Positions 48,257 through 60,005 of a stretch of DNA of 64,000 nt are shown piece by piece (position 1 is the stretch's first letter; each line of letters begins with the position of its first letter). Made by a program: the position numbers and the translations under genes. Below the pieces are notes generated by a model. That model saw only the letters and a list, made by a program, of their open reading frames with translations, did not search any database and was not told where the DNA came from. The DNA comes from Daphnia pulex (lineage: Eukaryota; Arthropoda; Branchiopoda; Diplostraca; Daphniidae): positions 6,873,001 to 6,937,000 of the forward strand of contig NC_060026.1 in NCBI RefSeq assembly GCF_021134715.1. The letters are read 5' to 3'.

Positions 48257-50046
48257 TCAATAAGTAAAATAAACATCTGGACAGAAATAAAAGTGAGATA
48301 TTTTCCATTTTCGGAAGACGATGGTTAGGAATTCTAGTTTTTCCATCGGGTGCTCTAAATGCGAATGGAACAACAGTGATACATACAATTTATAATGAAA
48401 TTTTAGCTCACGATAACTCACCGATACTCTTAAAGTGTTATTGATGTAGTCTATTTCTGTTTGATCGTCAATTGAATCTCTGTATTGAAGTAAACTTATT
48501 CGGTCCTTGTTGCTGATCAGAACCTACAGTAAAAGAATCATAGTGTTTGTTAATTTAATTTCTGATCTAAAAATAATGATAATACTTACATCAATCACGA
48601 TGCGATGTCGTTGGTAGCGCTTTGCTAAATGGTATCGTTTGTCAGATGTTTCAGTCAACGGTATTAATTGGTCAAAAAGGTTTGGATTCCCATTCAAATT
48701 CGAAGCGATTTCCAGGATTCTTGTAATTGATAGATTTGCAGATATTTTGGGAGCTCCAAACATTCCCTATGAAATAAAAATATTTTTAGAGGAAGATTTG
48801 GAAAACAATATAATTAAACATTTTAAATTACTATAAGCAATTTTTTTTACCTTAACGAGAAGAATTTTAATTGGATCCTCATTCATTAAGAGCCTTCCGA
48901 TAAATGCGTTCCAAATGTATTGTCTTTCCGTTAACCTGAAAGTTTTTTTTAGTCCCACGGGAGAAGCCAACAGGTTTTCAGGAGCATCCCAGTTGTAGCG
49001 ACAACAGTATTGTAAAGTAGAAAGTAATGAAGATCCAACTAAATTGTCGGCGGAGACAGGTTTACCCACAAATGGCGACGTTTTGTCTTTCTGTTTTTCG
49101 GATTGATGGGGTTGAGATCTGCTGACTGCAATAGGATATTGTCTCTCCAGTAACTGGATATGCTCCTTCACAATCTCGGACTCAACTTCAATTTGTTTCA
49201 GATTCTTCAATTCATTTTTATTTATATGTTCTAGTGACTGCTGAAGATTTTGGTCCCCTCCTCTAAAGCAACTGTTGTACAAATGAACAGCAGCTTCTTT
49301 ACTATTTTGCAAGTCAGCACACAGCATTGCTGCTTCTTTAAAAGACTTTTGCTTTTCCAAGATTGCAATGTACTCTCGAGCTGCAACATGTCTTTCTTTA
49401 AGAAGAGGAAACAAAACCAACTGATGCAGACTCTTCTGAAGAAAAAGAAGCACTGCACATATGACATCACTATCTCCAAGTCTCAGAGCTTCATCTAGCA
49501 GGACTGTCTTGTCACTCAGTTTTTTAAAGCAGCTTAAATCAAAAGACATTCCCAAAAATATGGATCTGACCACATCTTTTGGACTAGAAAGAGTTTCATC
49601 CTGCATAATAAAAGAGGGCAAATCAAGAATCAATCAAAAATTGAAGGAAAACAAAAATTGGAGAGAAGAAAACTTACATTTACAGTTGATGAAAGTAGTT
49701 TACAAGTTACTTCACACTGTTTACTAGGTTGTCTTGTTGTGAATTTGAAGCTTGAATTGCTGCTAGTACTAAGTGATGACAAAGATTGAGACAGTTTCGT
49801 ATGAGGTACACTTGTTGGGGATGAATGTTGTGGAATGTTTTGCTTGACCTGCTTAGACAGCTGAGCAGTCTGCAGAGGAGTTGCTCCAAATATGTCATCA
49901 GAATGTTCCTAGTAATTTGAGTAATTACTGGTGATTTTAATTTTAAGTCAATCAATATTTATTTTGTTTACGGTTTCTTCGGAATCAAAATCAAATCCTT
50001 TTGTGGCTGATGACGACCAGTATTTTTCATCTTCGGGTTTATCCAT
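48257..50046 (-). CDS. SPE-39 / VIPAS39, VPS33B-interacting trafficking protein
   Basis: Exons 50,046-49,972, 49,908-49,678, 49,600-48,851, 48,766-48,590 and 48,523-48,422 join in phase 0 (445 codons). SPE-39 pairs with VPS33B in endosome-to-lysosome and lysosome-related-organelle traffic. Recognised by a disordered acidic/Ser-rich N-terminus (DKPEDEKYWSS, GFDFDSEET) and the core LLDEALRLGDSDVICAVLLF, LLKERHVAAREYI, EAAMLCADLQNSKEA and RQYIWNAFIGRLL. Human VIPAS39 has 493 residues. The 3' end is uncertain: the frame stays open past 48,422 for 54 codons to a TGA at 48,257-48,259 (499 aa, with AATAAA 40 bp on), but a GTGAGT donor follows 48,422, so a spliced short end is also possible. Head-to-head with NEMF. 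Confidence 0.85.
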
Positions 50047-50511
50047 TTTACATTTGTTTTAGAAAAATGTGAAAAAGCTAAGCATGTGCATTAATCAAAT
50101 CAAACCTAAAACGAAAACAAGTCAATTGAGACACAATCAGATCTAGCTAACTCATTCAACTCAAACCACAACAAATTTGTTATTTTTATCTGCTTGTTTT
50201 CTTTATTTCTCATAGTCTGCATAGCCTGCGGTCATCCCTCTAGTGTTAGATATTGAAAGTTAAATATTAAGTAACTTTTCTAATTATCAGATGGCGCTGC
50301 TATCCCATAATAAACGCAGACGTCAGCTCAAGACCAAGTTACCTTGCAAGTTGCAACCTCTGGACTCGAAGTGCTTGAACTTTGAAGTTTGAAGGTACAT
50401 CGAATTGCTTTATTTCATTGATGGTTTTAGGTTTTCTCCGTGAAGAGTTTGGAGAACATTTTCATTATTCAACTCCAGTTTAACGCCTTTTGCGTTTACC
50501 GATAACTTACA
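50047..50511. promoter_or_regulatory. Shared divergent promoter region, SPE-39 and NEMF
   Basis: 465 bp separate the two start codons, which face away from each other. No TATA box is evident on either side. The mid part (about 50,270-50,335) was copied to 22,350-22,410 with the transposed NEMF fragment. A bidirectional promoter is inferred from spacing; 5' ends are not visible in sequence alone. Confidence 0.6.
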
Positions 50512-53500
50512 ATGAAAGCAAGATTTACAAGCATCGATATCGTCGCAGCTATAGCTGAAATCAGCCTAAAGTGGGTTTACAATTTACTGTTACAACTTAC
50601 ACTTTATTCAAGGAATAATGAAAAACATAATAAAAATACAGATTGATTGGAATGCGAGTCAATCAAATTTATGATGTTGACCACAAAACATATTTGATTA
50701 GACTTCATCGTTCTGAAGAAAAGGCAATGCTACTCTTTGAATCAGGAATCAGGATTCATACTACTGATTTCCAGTGGCCAAAAAATCCAGCTCCTTCAGG
50801 TTTCTCAATGAAGGTATTCAAAAATATTATAAGCAAATTTAACTTATTTTTCAGCAGTTTTCATGTTGTATGCTAGCTAAGAAAACATCTGAACAATAAG
50901 AGACTTGAAATGGCATCCCAAGTTGGTCAAGACAGAATCATAAATCTTCAGTTTGGAACAGGAGAAGCTGCATATCATGTTATAATTGAGCTGTATGATA
51001 GAGGCAACATTGTGTTGTGTGATTTTGAGTATGTGATTTTGAACATCCTAAGACCACGGACTGAAGGGGAGGATGTAAGGTTTGTTGACCACATAGTTCA
51101 ACTTTTTAAATTATTCAGTTACTAACATACAATTTTCTATTTCTTTTAAAGATTTCTTGTGAAAGAAAAGTACCCTCTAGAAGGCACTTCTGTAGAAGAT
51201 TGTATCACCAACACGGAGGTCTTAGAAAATTGGTTGAGTTCAGCAAAAACTGGTGACAATTTAAAGAAAATACTGGTTCCAAAAACAAGTAATTTTTAAC
51301 CTAATATGCCTGAAAATATCTCTAAAAATTCAATTAAGCCAAACCATAATATTTTTTAAATTAGATTACGGGCCCGCCCTGATTGAACATGTGCTACTAG
51401 AATTTGGTTTTCCGCCCAATAGTCGCATTGGAACACAGTTTGATATCACTCGAGATCTTCCTAAATTGCATTTAGCGTTAAAGTCTGCCGATAGCATAAT
51501 GCAAAATATAGGAAGCATTTCCAAGGTATTTTTTGGCAATCAATCAATGTCCGTAACAAATAGTAAACATTATTTTGTTATTTCAACAGGGAATTGTTGT
51601 TCAAAAGCGAGAAAGCAGGCCAACACCTTCAGGAGAAAACCAAGATTTTTTCACTAATCAAGAGTTTCACCCTATGCTATACAAGCAACATGAATCACAT
51701 CCGTTCATTGAGTTGCCTAGCTTTAATCAAGCAGTTGATGAATTCTTTTCAAAAATGGAAAGCCAAAAGCTGGACCTTAAAGTAGTTCAACAGGTGTGTG
51801 CTCTTGTTTTATCAAAGATATCAAAATAGGAGCTTATGATATTAAATAAAATGTGAATTGATTCCAGGAACGAGATGCTATGAAAAAGCTTGCTAATATT
51901 CGACAAGACCATGAGAAGCGATTAGCTAATCTCCATCACGTTCAGGAAATAGACGAACAAAAAGCTCGCTTGATAGAGATGAACCAACCTTTAATTGATC
52001 ACGCTATCCAGGTTGTTCGTTCAGCTTTGGCTAATCAGGTTTCGTGGAAGGAAATCGACGAATTGGTAGAAGAAGCTACTCGTAAAGGCGACCCTGTTGC
52101 AAAAATTATAAAGAAATTAAAGTTATCTACAAATCACATCAGTCTCATGTTGAGGTTGGAATTCTTTTTTTCAACGTGTTTTCGACTAACATCTTTATTT
52201 TGTGTGTGAAATTATCATAATGCATTTTATAAAGCCACCCATATGAAGAGCAAGATTCTGACTCGGAATCGGACGAATCCTACAAGCCGCAACTAGTAGA
52301 CATCGACCTAGATTTAACTGCTTTTGTAATATTTGTTTTCAGTTGTTAACCCCTTGCCAAGATATTAAAATTGTTATTATTTTTTAACAGGCAAATGCCC
52401 GCAAATACTTTGGCGAGAAGAAAAATGCGTCAAAAAAAGAGCAAAAAACAATTGAATCGTCTCATAAAGGTAAGTGATTCGGTGCTCTTTTCCAGGCAGT
52501 AGTGGGGGTAAATAACGTATCATTTATTTTGAATAGCTTTCAAATCAGCAGAGAAAAAAGCTAAACAGACTTTAAAAGAATCTGCAGCCATAGCGACAAT
52601 CCGAAAAGCCCGCAAAGTTCTTTGGTTTGAAAAATTCTATTGGTTCATCAGCTCGGATAACTACATTGTTGTCGGTGGTCGCGATCGCCAACAAAACGAA
52701 CTTTTGGTCAAACGTTATTTGAAAGCCGGAGATATTTACGTCCATGCTGACTTGCACGGAGCGTCCAGTGTCATCGTTAAAAACGTTTCAGCATCTAATC
52801 GCATTCCACCGCGCACATTGCAAGAAGCCGGATTGATGGCAGTTGGCTACAGGTAGTCAATTATTCGAAGTCTGTCGTCGAATAGCTTAAATGATTTTTA
52901 CACCCAATTGTTCTAATTCTACATTTCTCAATGCATTATTCAAGTGCTGCATGGGAAGCCAAAGTAATGACTACAGCTTGGTGGGTTGAGAGTTCGCAAG
53001 TCAGCAAGACTGCTCCATCAGGAGAATATTTAACAACAGGATCTTTCATGATTAGAGGAAAGAAAAATTTTCTCCCTCCTTTACCTATCGTTCTTGGATT
53101 CGGACTTCTTTTTCGGTTGGAAGAAAGCAGTATTGCAAGGTAACAAGCAACTAAAATTGTTCTTGCGTTATGAACTTTTCTTATTTTAAATTCGTTAAAA
53201 GGCACTTGAATGATCGGAAGCCTAAAGCACTGGATGATGAATCACCTATTTTGGACACCGAAACCGTGGATGAGCCTGTTTCGTGTTCAAGTGACTCTGA
53301 AAGTGATGGAGATGAAAAAAATGATTATGCTAAATGTAAAAAAATTAGAAAAATTCATATATATTTGTGAATGTGACTTAATTTTATGTTACAGCGATAG
53401 AAAATGCCCGTGCTTTGCTTAGCTTATCTCGTGTTACCGACAACGCAGAAGTGGCCTTCCCCGATACTGTTGTAGATATGAGCACATCATCAGGAAACCG

Positions 53501-54555
53501 TAACAAAATTAAAGCTCTGAACGAAGATGAATCGTACACCATAATTGGAGATGTACTGACCATAAACAAAACTCAAAGAGATGGCAAAAAAGTAGAAGTA
53601 AAAGAGGAACCAATCAAGTCAAACCAGTCGTCTAAGAAAATGACAGAGTCGATTACTCAAGAAACGGAAGGTGAGAAAAATCAACAACCGACTTCGAAGC
53701 GGGGACAAAAAGGAAAAATGAAGAAAATAAAAGAAAAGTACAAGGATCAGGATGAAGATGAAAGACAACTCAAGATGGAGCTTTTACAGGTATTTCTATA
53801 ATTAACTTTTTTTTTTCAAAAAGAAATCTTTCTTATGTATTTAAAAAATGTTAGTCCGCTGGTCCCGCTAGAGACAAAGGAAAGAACAAGAACAAGAAAA
53901 AAGGAAAGAATACTGAAACGAAGAAAGTTGTCTTCTCAAAGACAACCGTCCCAGGATTGAAAAAAGAAGAAATCCTCGTAGAGACAGAGGCAGTTCCAGT
54001 AAAAAGTGATGAGACGCCAGCCACTCAACAGCCAGCAACGGATCGGCAGTTGGCAACAGAACAGATCGTACTACTAATATTACTTTTATAAAGCATAACA
54101 ATGGAATTCAATTAATTATTACTTAAGGAGGAAAATGCTGAAGGAGACGGCATAGATGAGGATGTTGATCAGCCCGTTATCACAGACACTGATATTTTGA
54201 ACGCAATGACAGGAATTCCTCAACTTGAAGATGAATTACTTTATGTCATCCCGGTTGTAGCACCGTATTCTACTTTGATGCCCTACAAGTATTGATAGCA
54301 GAAGAATTACCATTATAATTTTTTATTTTCTAACAATATCTGTTTGCCCTTCAAAGATATAAGGTAAAAATCCTACCAGGACAAACTAAAAGAGGAAAGG
54401 CATCCAAGACGGCAATGTCGGTTTTCTTATCGGATAAAACTGCGACCAACAGGGAAAGGGATCTTATTAAGAGCTTGAAAGATCAAGATGTTGGACGTAA
54501 TTTCCCTGGGCGAGTCAAGTTAGCTATACCCCAGTCTCTGAAGCCAAAAAAATAA
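50512..54555 (+). CDS. NEMF: NEMF (Rqc2/Tae2, Caliban) ribosome quality-control factor
   Basis: NEMF binds 60S subunits carrying stalled peptidyl-tRNA, recruits the ubiquitin ligase Listerin and adds C-terminal tails. Sixteen exons (50,512-570; 50,642-813; 50,877-51,079; 51,152-288; 51,365-525; 51,590-793; 51,868-52,154; 52,235-325; 52,391-469; 52,537-852; 52,945-53,139; 53,202-335; 53,395-789; 53,855-54,067; 54,128-288; 54,357-555) sum to 3,006 nt, exactly 1,001 codons plus stop. NFACT-N: start [35 protein letters not shown], and the Asp96-Arg97 pair in [11 protein letters not shown], important for tailing in Rqc2. Coiled coil in exons 6-7. NFACT-R about 485-640 ([47 protein letters not shown]). 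Acidic/Lys-rich linker ([19 protein letters not shown]). NFACT-C at the end. Human NEMF has 1,076 residues. The exon 14 donor (GTACTA) is weak but phase-correct. AATAAA at 54,631. Confidence 0.95.
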
Positions 54556-54699
54556 TTGTTACGACGCGAAATTTACTTTTCAAAAAGAATACACATTTTT
54601 GTCATTTTGATCGAATTTGTATTTCAAAGAAATAAATCGCCTGTCGGAATGGAAAAGAAATTTTTTTTTTAAATTGTTTTACAGATTTTTCAAGCGTAA

Positions 54700-55373
54700 T
54701 AGTCTGGGAGCTGGGCGACCAAAAAATGTTTTTTCTTTAGCAAAAGGTTTGAAGCTAAAATATGGTTAGGGGGGGTATGACACACACGAAAAGCCAAGTC
54801 TGTCGACTGGCGGCCGGGGCGTTCAAGCGTGACGCGATCCCGAAGTCGGCGGGAACCGTAAAAAAATCAACTTTGTTTAGCAAGCCCAAATTTTCCCTAG
54901 AAAGCAAGTTAACATTATGTTGATCAATAATCCCGCAAGACAGACGTCAAATTACGGGACTATAATACCAACAGACCATCTTAAAAATTAATAAAACCGT
55001 AAATTTTTTCATTTTAGTTTAGAAAATCCAATTTTTACATTAAAAAATAGAGCAACATTTGATTTATAATAATCCCGGTAGACAGACGTCGATATCTGAG
55101 CCCTTGGGGGCACCAGACGTCGGTGTGTAACGGTTTTTCACGAACTTTCAGTCGTTATTTGATACCGGCAACGCTGTTTCGGATACCGGCAATGCTGTAT
55201 CAAAGGCGCTTATTTTTAAATAGCTTGCGTTTCTGGAGGATAATAATGACTAGAAATTCATTAAAACTGGTTGTTTAACGCTTACAAATTAGTTGAGTTA
55301 TTGGATTACATGTTTAATTAATAATTAGCTGCTAAGGCAGCATAAAAACGATATGGTGGCAGCATTTTTCACG
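54700..55373. repeat. Left arm of IR3
   Basis: 674 bp. Contains repeated motifs such as GATACCGGCAACGCTGTTTC / GATACCGGCAATGCTGTATC (about 55,160-55,200) and AATCCCGGTAGACAGACGTC against AATCCCGCAAGACAGACGTC (about 54,930-55,090), so the arm itself holds internal direct repeats. Confidence 0.9.
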
Positions 55374-55487
55374 TCCAACGACGGACCGATATCCTCACTT
55401 CGCCGACCGAAATGATCTTTATTATAAATTATTCTTATCGGGAGGGAATCTTATCGATACATAATTAGCGACATCACCAGTCGACCC

Positions 55488-56820
55488 TCAGAATAACGTT
55501 CCTCTTAGGCGGTGTTTCAATAGTCTGGAAATAAAAGATTGATCGCCATAGTTGTCGTGAACGATGCTGGTGAAAGTTGCTGCCGGCATATATAACTCGC
55601 GCATCCGAGGAGTTTCATCGTGTGTGGCATCAATCAGATTTTCAATAAATTCTCCAGTACGTCTACACAATGGCAAACAACAGCAACCGACCAGCTTCAT
55701 TGAAAACAATAAGCGAAAAAAATACACGACATCCAGATAGTCGCTGGGAATAAATATCTAAAGAATTAATAGAAGGGAAACGTCTTTTTTGTTTTCAGTA
55801 GATATATATCCCGACCGGATCTCTGCTATTTGACTGTTATATTAGGGCCGTGCTCCTTTTGTCTGTCTGTTTTTTTTTTCTATTCTTAAAGCTCAAAAAA
55901 TAGGAAAGAGGAGGACTACATGCTGGTCCATGGGTTAGTTGGCAATGGCCAATTTGTTACCTTCCCATTGGAAGGCAACAAGGAAGGAGGGACAAGCGGA
56001 CCGGCAGTGTGGTACTAAACGAGTTGACGTGTCGTCGCTCCTAACCGTCAATTTTGCGAGTGGCGTGTGATCAAATCAGACACACCCTTTCATAACAATA
56101 GTCGAAACGGGCGCCAAAGGTCGCAAACGGCTTCTTTTGTTGCAGGTTGCAGCATCCATCTAATAACAATAATCCAACCAGCAACACTGCTGGCTGACTG
56201 GCTCTTCTTCTTATTATTGCGCAAGGTATTACTACCAGACACATCGACAATGGATAGGGAAAAAGAGATGAGATAGATCGACCGATTAAAAAAAAATGAA
56301 ATTGTATTTTCTTGGCTGGCCCCCGAGAAAATTGAAACAGGTCGAATTGGCCGATGACTCTGAAGGTAATCGTATCTGAAAGGAATTCTTCTCGGCGGAA
56401 TTTCCTGTTCAGCCTTTCATTCTCGTTATTGTGTTGAATCTTTTTCTTTTTATTTCTAGTCGTCTGATGGGCTTCGATCTCATGTTCGCTCAGCGCCAAA
56501 AAGCCCGCGATATAAATGTCCTGCAACTTGTTGTTGCTATTGCGCTTAGTCCAGTCGACGACGAGCACAACGGCTGCTGGTGGGTCGTTTCTGGCGGCGG
56601 CCGGGACTTGGTTTAATACGATCCCGTTCCCGCCGCCGCCGCTGATGACGCCTCACACTATCCCAGATGGCTAACAGTCCCATCGTCATCGTCACAATGG
56701 CCGTGACAAGAAATGACAACATTTTCTTTAAAAAAAACGGCGGGTTGAATGAAAATAAAAAACCAACAAAGAAAAAGAAAAGCACACAGAAACACAAACG
56801 CACGCACGGCAGACACAAAT
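55488..56820 (-). pseudogene. Gene-like fragments inside IR3 (class C GPCR N-terminus?)
   Basis: Minus strand. A signal-peptide-like start MLSFLVTAIVTMTMGLLAIW (about 56,720-56,660) is followed, in a shifted frame, by GIVLNQVPAAARND, VVDWTKRNSNNKLQ and DIYIAGFLALSEHE (to about 56,470). The last piece resembles the beginning of the ligand-binding lobe of GABA-B-type class C receptors (pattern LYIxGFF), a weak match from memory. A separate 79-codon ORF (55,727-55,488; ENLIDATHDETPRMRELYMP) is not recognised. The GC-rich, codon-like composition differs from the arms, so host gene sequence captured between the arms is the favoured reading. No complete gene is present. Confidence 0.35.
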
Positions 56821-57128
56821 ACGAGCGCAGATCTTCTCCTTTTTCTCGTGTGTTAGATACGTGTCGATTGGCACGGAACGGGTCACAGTCGTCGTCTCTC
56901 GGATACTGCCGGATGTGGGGCTAGACAATTCTAGCAACTGCCAGAACTTTAGAGCTAGGCGAGATGGGGCAAGCAGCAGCATACTAACTGTCCTCTCTGA
57001 CCAATGCGCATCTGTTCCACGGCATCAGATGGGCTTTTTTCTTTCTTCGCTTCCGCCGTTCAGAACGCAAACCAAAAATTCCGGCGTGAAAGAAAAAGAA
57101 ACTGGAAACGCAACATCAGCACTGACGC

Positions 57129-57794
57129 CGTGAAAAATGCTGCCACCATATCGTTTTTATGCTGCCTTAGCAGCTAATTATTAATTAAACATGTAATCCA
57201 ATAACTCAACTAATTTGTAAGCGTTAAACAACCAGTTTTAATGAATTTCTGGTCATTATTATCCTCCAGAAACGCAAGCTATTTAAAAATAAGCGCCTTT
57301 GATACAGCATTGCCGGTATCCGAAACAGCGTTGCCGGTATCAAATAACGACTGAAAGTTCGTGAAAAACCGTTACACACCGACGTCTGGTGCCCTCAAGG
57401 GCTCAGATATCGACGTCTGTCTACCGGGATTATTATAAATCAAATGTTGCTCTATTTTTTAATGTAAAAATTGGATTTTCTAAACTAAAATGAAAAAATT
57501 TACGGTTTTATTAATTTTTAAGATGGTCTGTTGGTATTATAGTCCTGTAATTTGACGTCTGTCTTGCGGGATTATTGATCAACATAATGTTAACTTGCTT
57601 TCTAGGGAAAATTTGGGCTTGCTAAACAAAGTGTATTTTTTTACGGTTCCCGCCGACTTCGGGATCGCGTCACGCCCCGGCCGCCAGTCGACAGACTTGG
57701 CTTTTCGTGTGTGTCATACCCCCCCTAACCATATTTTAGCTTCAAACCTTTTGCTAAAGAAAAAACATTTTTTGGTCACCCAGCTCCCAGACTA
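57129..57794. repeat. Right arm of IR3
   Basis: 666 bp, reverse complement of 54,700-55,373 with a handful of small differences such as a missing 9 bp near GGGGCGTTCAAGCGTGACG (57,670). The high match implies a young element or ongoing conversion between arms. Confidence 0.9.
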
Positions 57795-57799
57795 TAACT

Positions 57800-58870
57800 A
57801 CAGCTGAACTTATTCTCCATATTTCATTGTGATTCTTTTAGTATAAGGGACGCGTAATCTTTGGCGGAGCAGCGGAAGCCGTTTGCAGAGTTAAAAAAAA
57901 ATTGAAAAGCAGAGAAATAAAAAAGTAGAGCATTTCCAAATAGAAATTCATCTTCATTCATCTTCTTTTATGAAAATTGAAAAAAAAAAAATTCATATCC
58001 AATAAACTGTTCTTTTTGGGTTTTATAAAAAATGCGTCTTCCCTTTCTTTTTGTGCGTCTAAATATTTAACACGCTGTACGCTGGATTAGAGGCTAATAA
58101 GGTTTTGAGCAAACTAATACAAAACACAGAAAATTTGCCACCGATGTTTCGAATGATTTTCACTATTTCGTGTTTAGAAATCCAAGTCTACTATCGGTTC
58201 TGATGTATGCAACATTCAGCCAGTAGGATTTTATCAAATCAGCACCTTATTTTCCCACAATAATCTGCAACGAAATTCAAATTCATTAATATTAAACCTG
58301 GAATACAAGTTACATAAGTCTGGACTTCGAAAATGAATTTTTGGATCCTGTTATTTAGTCAAATATATCTTATCTGAATATTAAACAAACATATGAATAT
58401 CAAACACATCTTATCTGAAACAAGTCTCCTTTTGTCTATCTGTACTTATAGATGCTTACGTTCTCTCAGCGTACTATCTCTCAGCTTATCGTTCCTATCC
58501 CATCATTGCATTTTACAGCACTGCTGTACTCCGGAATTCCGTTGCCGCCGTTTATAACGCATCAGTATCGCAGGTGTCATCTTTCTCTGTAATACAAAGT
58601 GAAATTTGACATTCATTTACCACATCACTCCTTCTCCAGGATTCTGAGGCCATTAGTTTTCCCATCGAAGCAACCTTAAGGGTTCATTAAAAAATCAATT
58701 ATTAATCAATTATCAAGAAATCATTTCAAGATTACGGGAAGACGAAACGACGAACCAAAAAGTAGAGTTTTTTTGGGTCTCATGTTATTAGCGGCGTCGC
58801 CGTATTGAAAAGCTGCAAACAAAGTTGTTACTTTTTAACTGTGATTTCGTTTTGAGAATTCTTGTTATTC
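57800..58870. other. AT-rich upstream region of MATH-BTB genes
   Basis: No gene. About 58,170-58,320 recurs in the same orientation at about 63,050-63,200 (TTTTATCAAATCAGCACCTT and AATTCAAATTCATTAA...TTAAACCTGGAATA). Confidence 0.5.
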
Positions 58871-58987
58871 AAAATGTTTGGTGAGTAGACGTAATATTTA
58901 ATTTTACTAATAATTTAAATTTGAATTAATAAAGTTTTTCATATTATTGTCACCAGTTTTGATAATAGCTACGTAAATTACGTCATA

Positions 58988-59831
58988 ATGACATCAGAGA
59001 TGATGGGTACCCCGAAGATGATTGTGCCGTTCGAGTGGATTCTGGAGAACGTCGATGAAAAACCGACCACAATTGCGTCGAAAATGATTTTGTTTCGGGG
59101 AGAAAAAGTGTTCCGCGTAGGTTTCAAGAACCTCGCCAAATCACCCGTTTTGTTTTTCATGGCAATTAATCTCAGCCATATCGGAATGAAAGTAGAAGAC
59201 GTAAAGTACGGAATTCAAGGTAGTGGTAGTAGTAGTAGCATTGGTCCAACAACGATGAAGGAAATGAAGAAAGAAGATATCGGCGAAGAAGGAAGTCTAC
59301 AGCTATTCACCATTAAACTGGAAGAGAAGGTCCTTGGAAACTGTACGTTTGTGTTTCGAATTTGCATCAAAGGAACTGATCCCGGCTATTCCTATAAACT
59401 GTGTGATCGACTTGCCAAGGATGAATTATGGGCTGCTGCTCTGACAAGTCAACAGAATCTGGAGGACGATGACCTAATCGTGAAAGACAAGACATTTTTC
59501 GTTCATAAAGCCGTCCTTGCTGCCCGCAGTCAAGTGTTTACAGACGAATTTGAGAAAATACAATTGGTAAGAGGCGGTTCTTATCGGATCCAAATAGATA
59601 ACGTGGAACCTAAAACTGTGGAGAAATTCCTGCACTTCATTTACACGGGCGAGTCGAAAGGAACATTAGCGGATGAAGAGTTACTTAAGTTAGCTATTAG
59701 ATACGGACTGGCAACACTGACGATTTTATGCCAAGATTGCCCTGAAAAAAATTGATGTCGTGCAAATGGGTAACTTCATGAAACATCTCAACAGCAATGA
59801 CGAAGGACTTTCTTCTTCTAAAATCATGTAA
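58988..59831 (+). CDS. MATH-BTB protein 1, frameshifted near its end
   Basis: MATH-BTB proteins usually link substrates (MATH) to Cullin-3 ubiquitin ligases (BTB). MATH domain about residues 1-135 (VPFEWILENVDEKP; GNCTFVFRICIKG), with a short Ser repeat from an AGT microsatellite (SGSSSSIG). BTB about 150-250 (LEDDDLIVKDKTFFVHKAVL; AARSQVFTDEFE; VEKFLHFIYTGES). The frame ends in a TGA at 59,753-59,755. One extra base near 59,727 would restore the family tail KIALKKIDVVQMGNFMKHLN to TAA at 59,829-59,831. A 5' non-coding intron (58,881-58,955) is likely: an upstream ATGTTTG/GTGAGT would splice to a short uORF before the chosen ATG. Either a one-base assembly error or a recent truncation that leaves the BTB core intact. 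Confidence 0.85.
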
Positions 59832-60005
59832 TATTATATTACCGTTTTATATACCAGAAAGCTACAATTTGCTAATTTTATTTGTTAAATTTTCCCTCTA
59901 TTTAGTCCGGAAAAAGATACGGAAATATTTTTTGATCGAACGACGCCTACCTTTCGATGCACTTCGCAATTATTATCAACTTATAATACCGGACAATCAA
60001 AATGT

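Larger units (their letters stand above)
54700..57794. mobile_element. IR3: 3.1 kb element with ~670 bp terminal inverted repeats
   Basis: Arms 54,700-55,373 and 57,129-57,794 are near-identical reverse complements starting TAGTCTGGGAGCTGGG. Both outer borders are followed by TAA (54,697-54,699 and 57,795-57,797), which fits a 3 bp target duplication as used by PIF/Harbinger-type transposons; a shorter TA duplication cannot be excluded. No transposase ORF is seen, so the element is non-autonomous. The 1.75 kb interior is not repeat-like and contains gene-like pieces on the minus strand. It lies about 140 bp past the NEMF stop, just after its polyadenylation signal. Confidence 0.75.

Noticed and set aside
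49250..49727. Plus-strand ORFs at 49,250-49,498 and 49,461-49,727
   Set aside because: Antisense to the large SPE-39 exon, whose frame and splice sites are clear.
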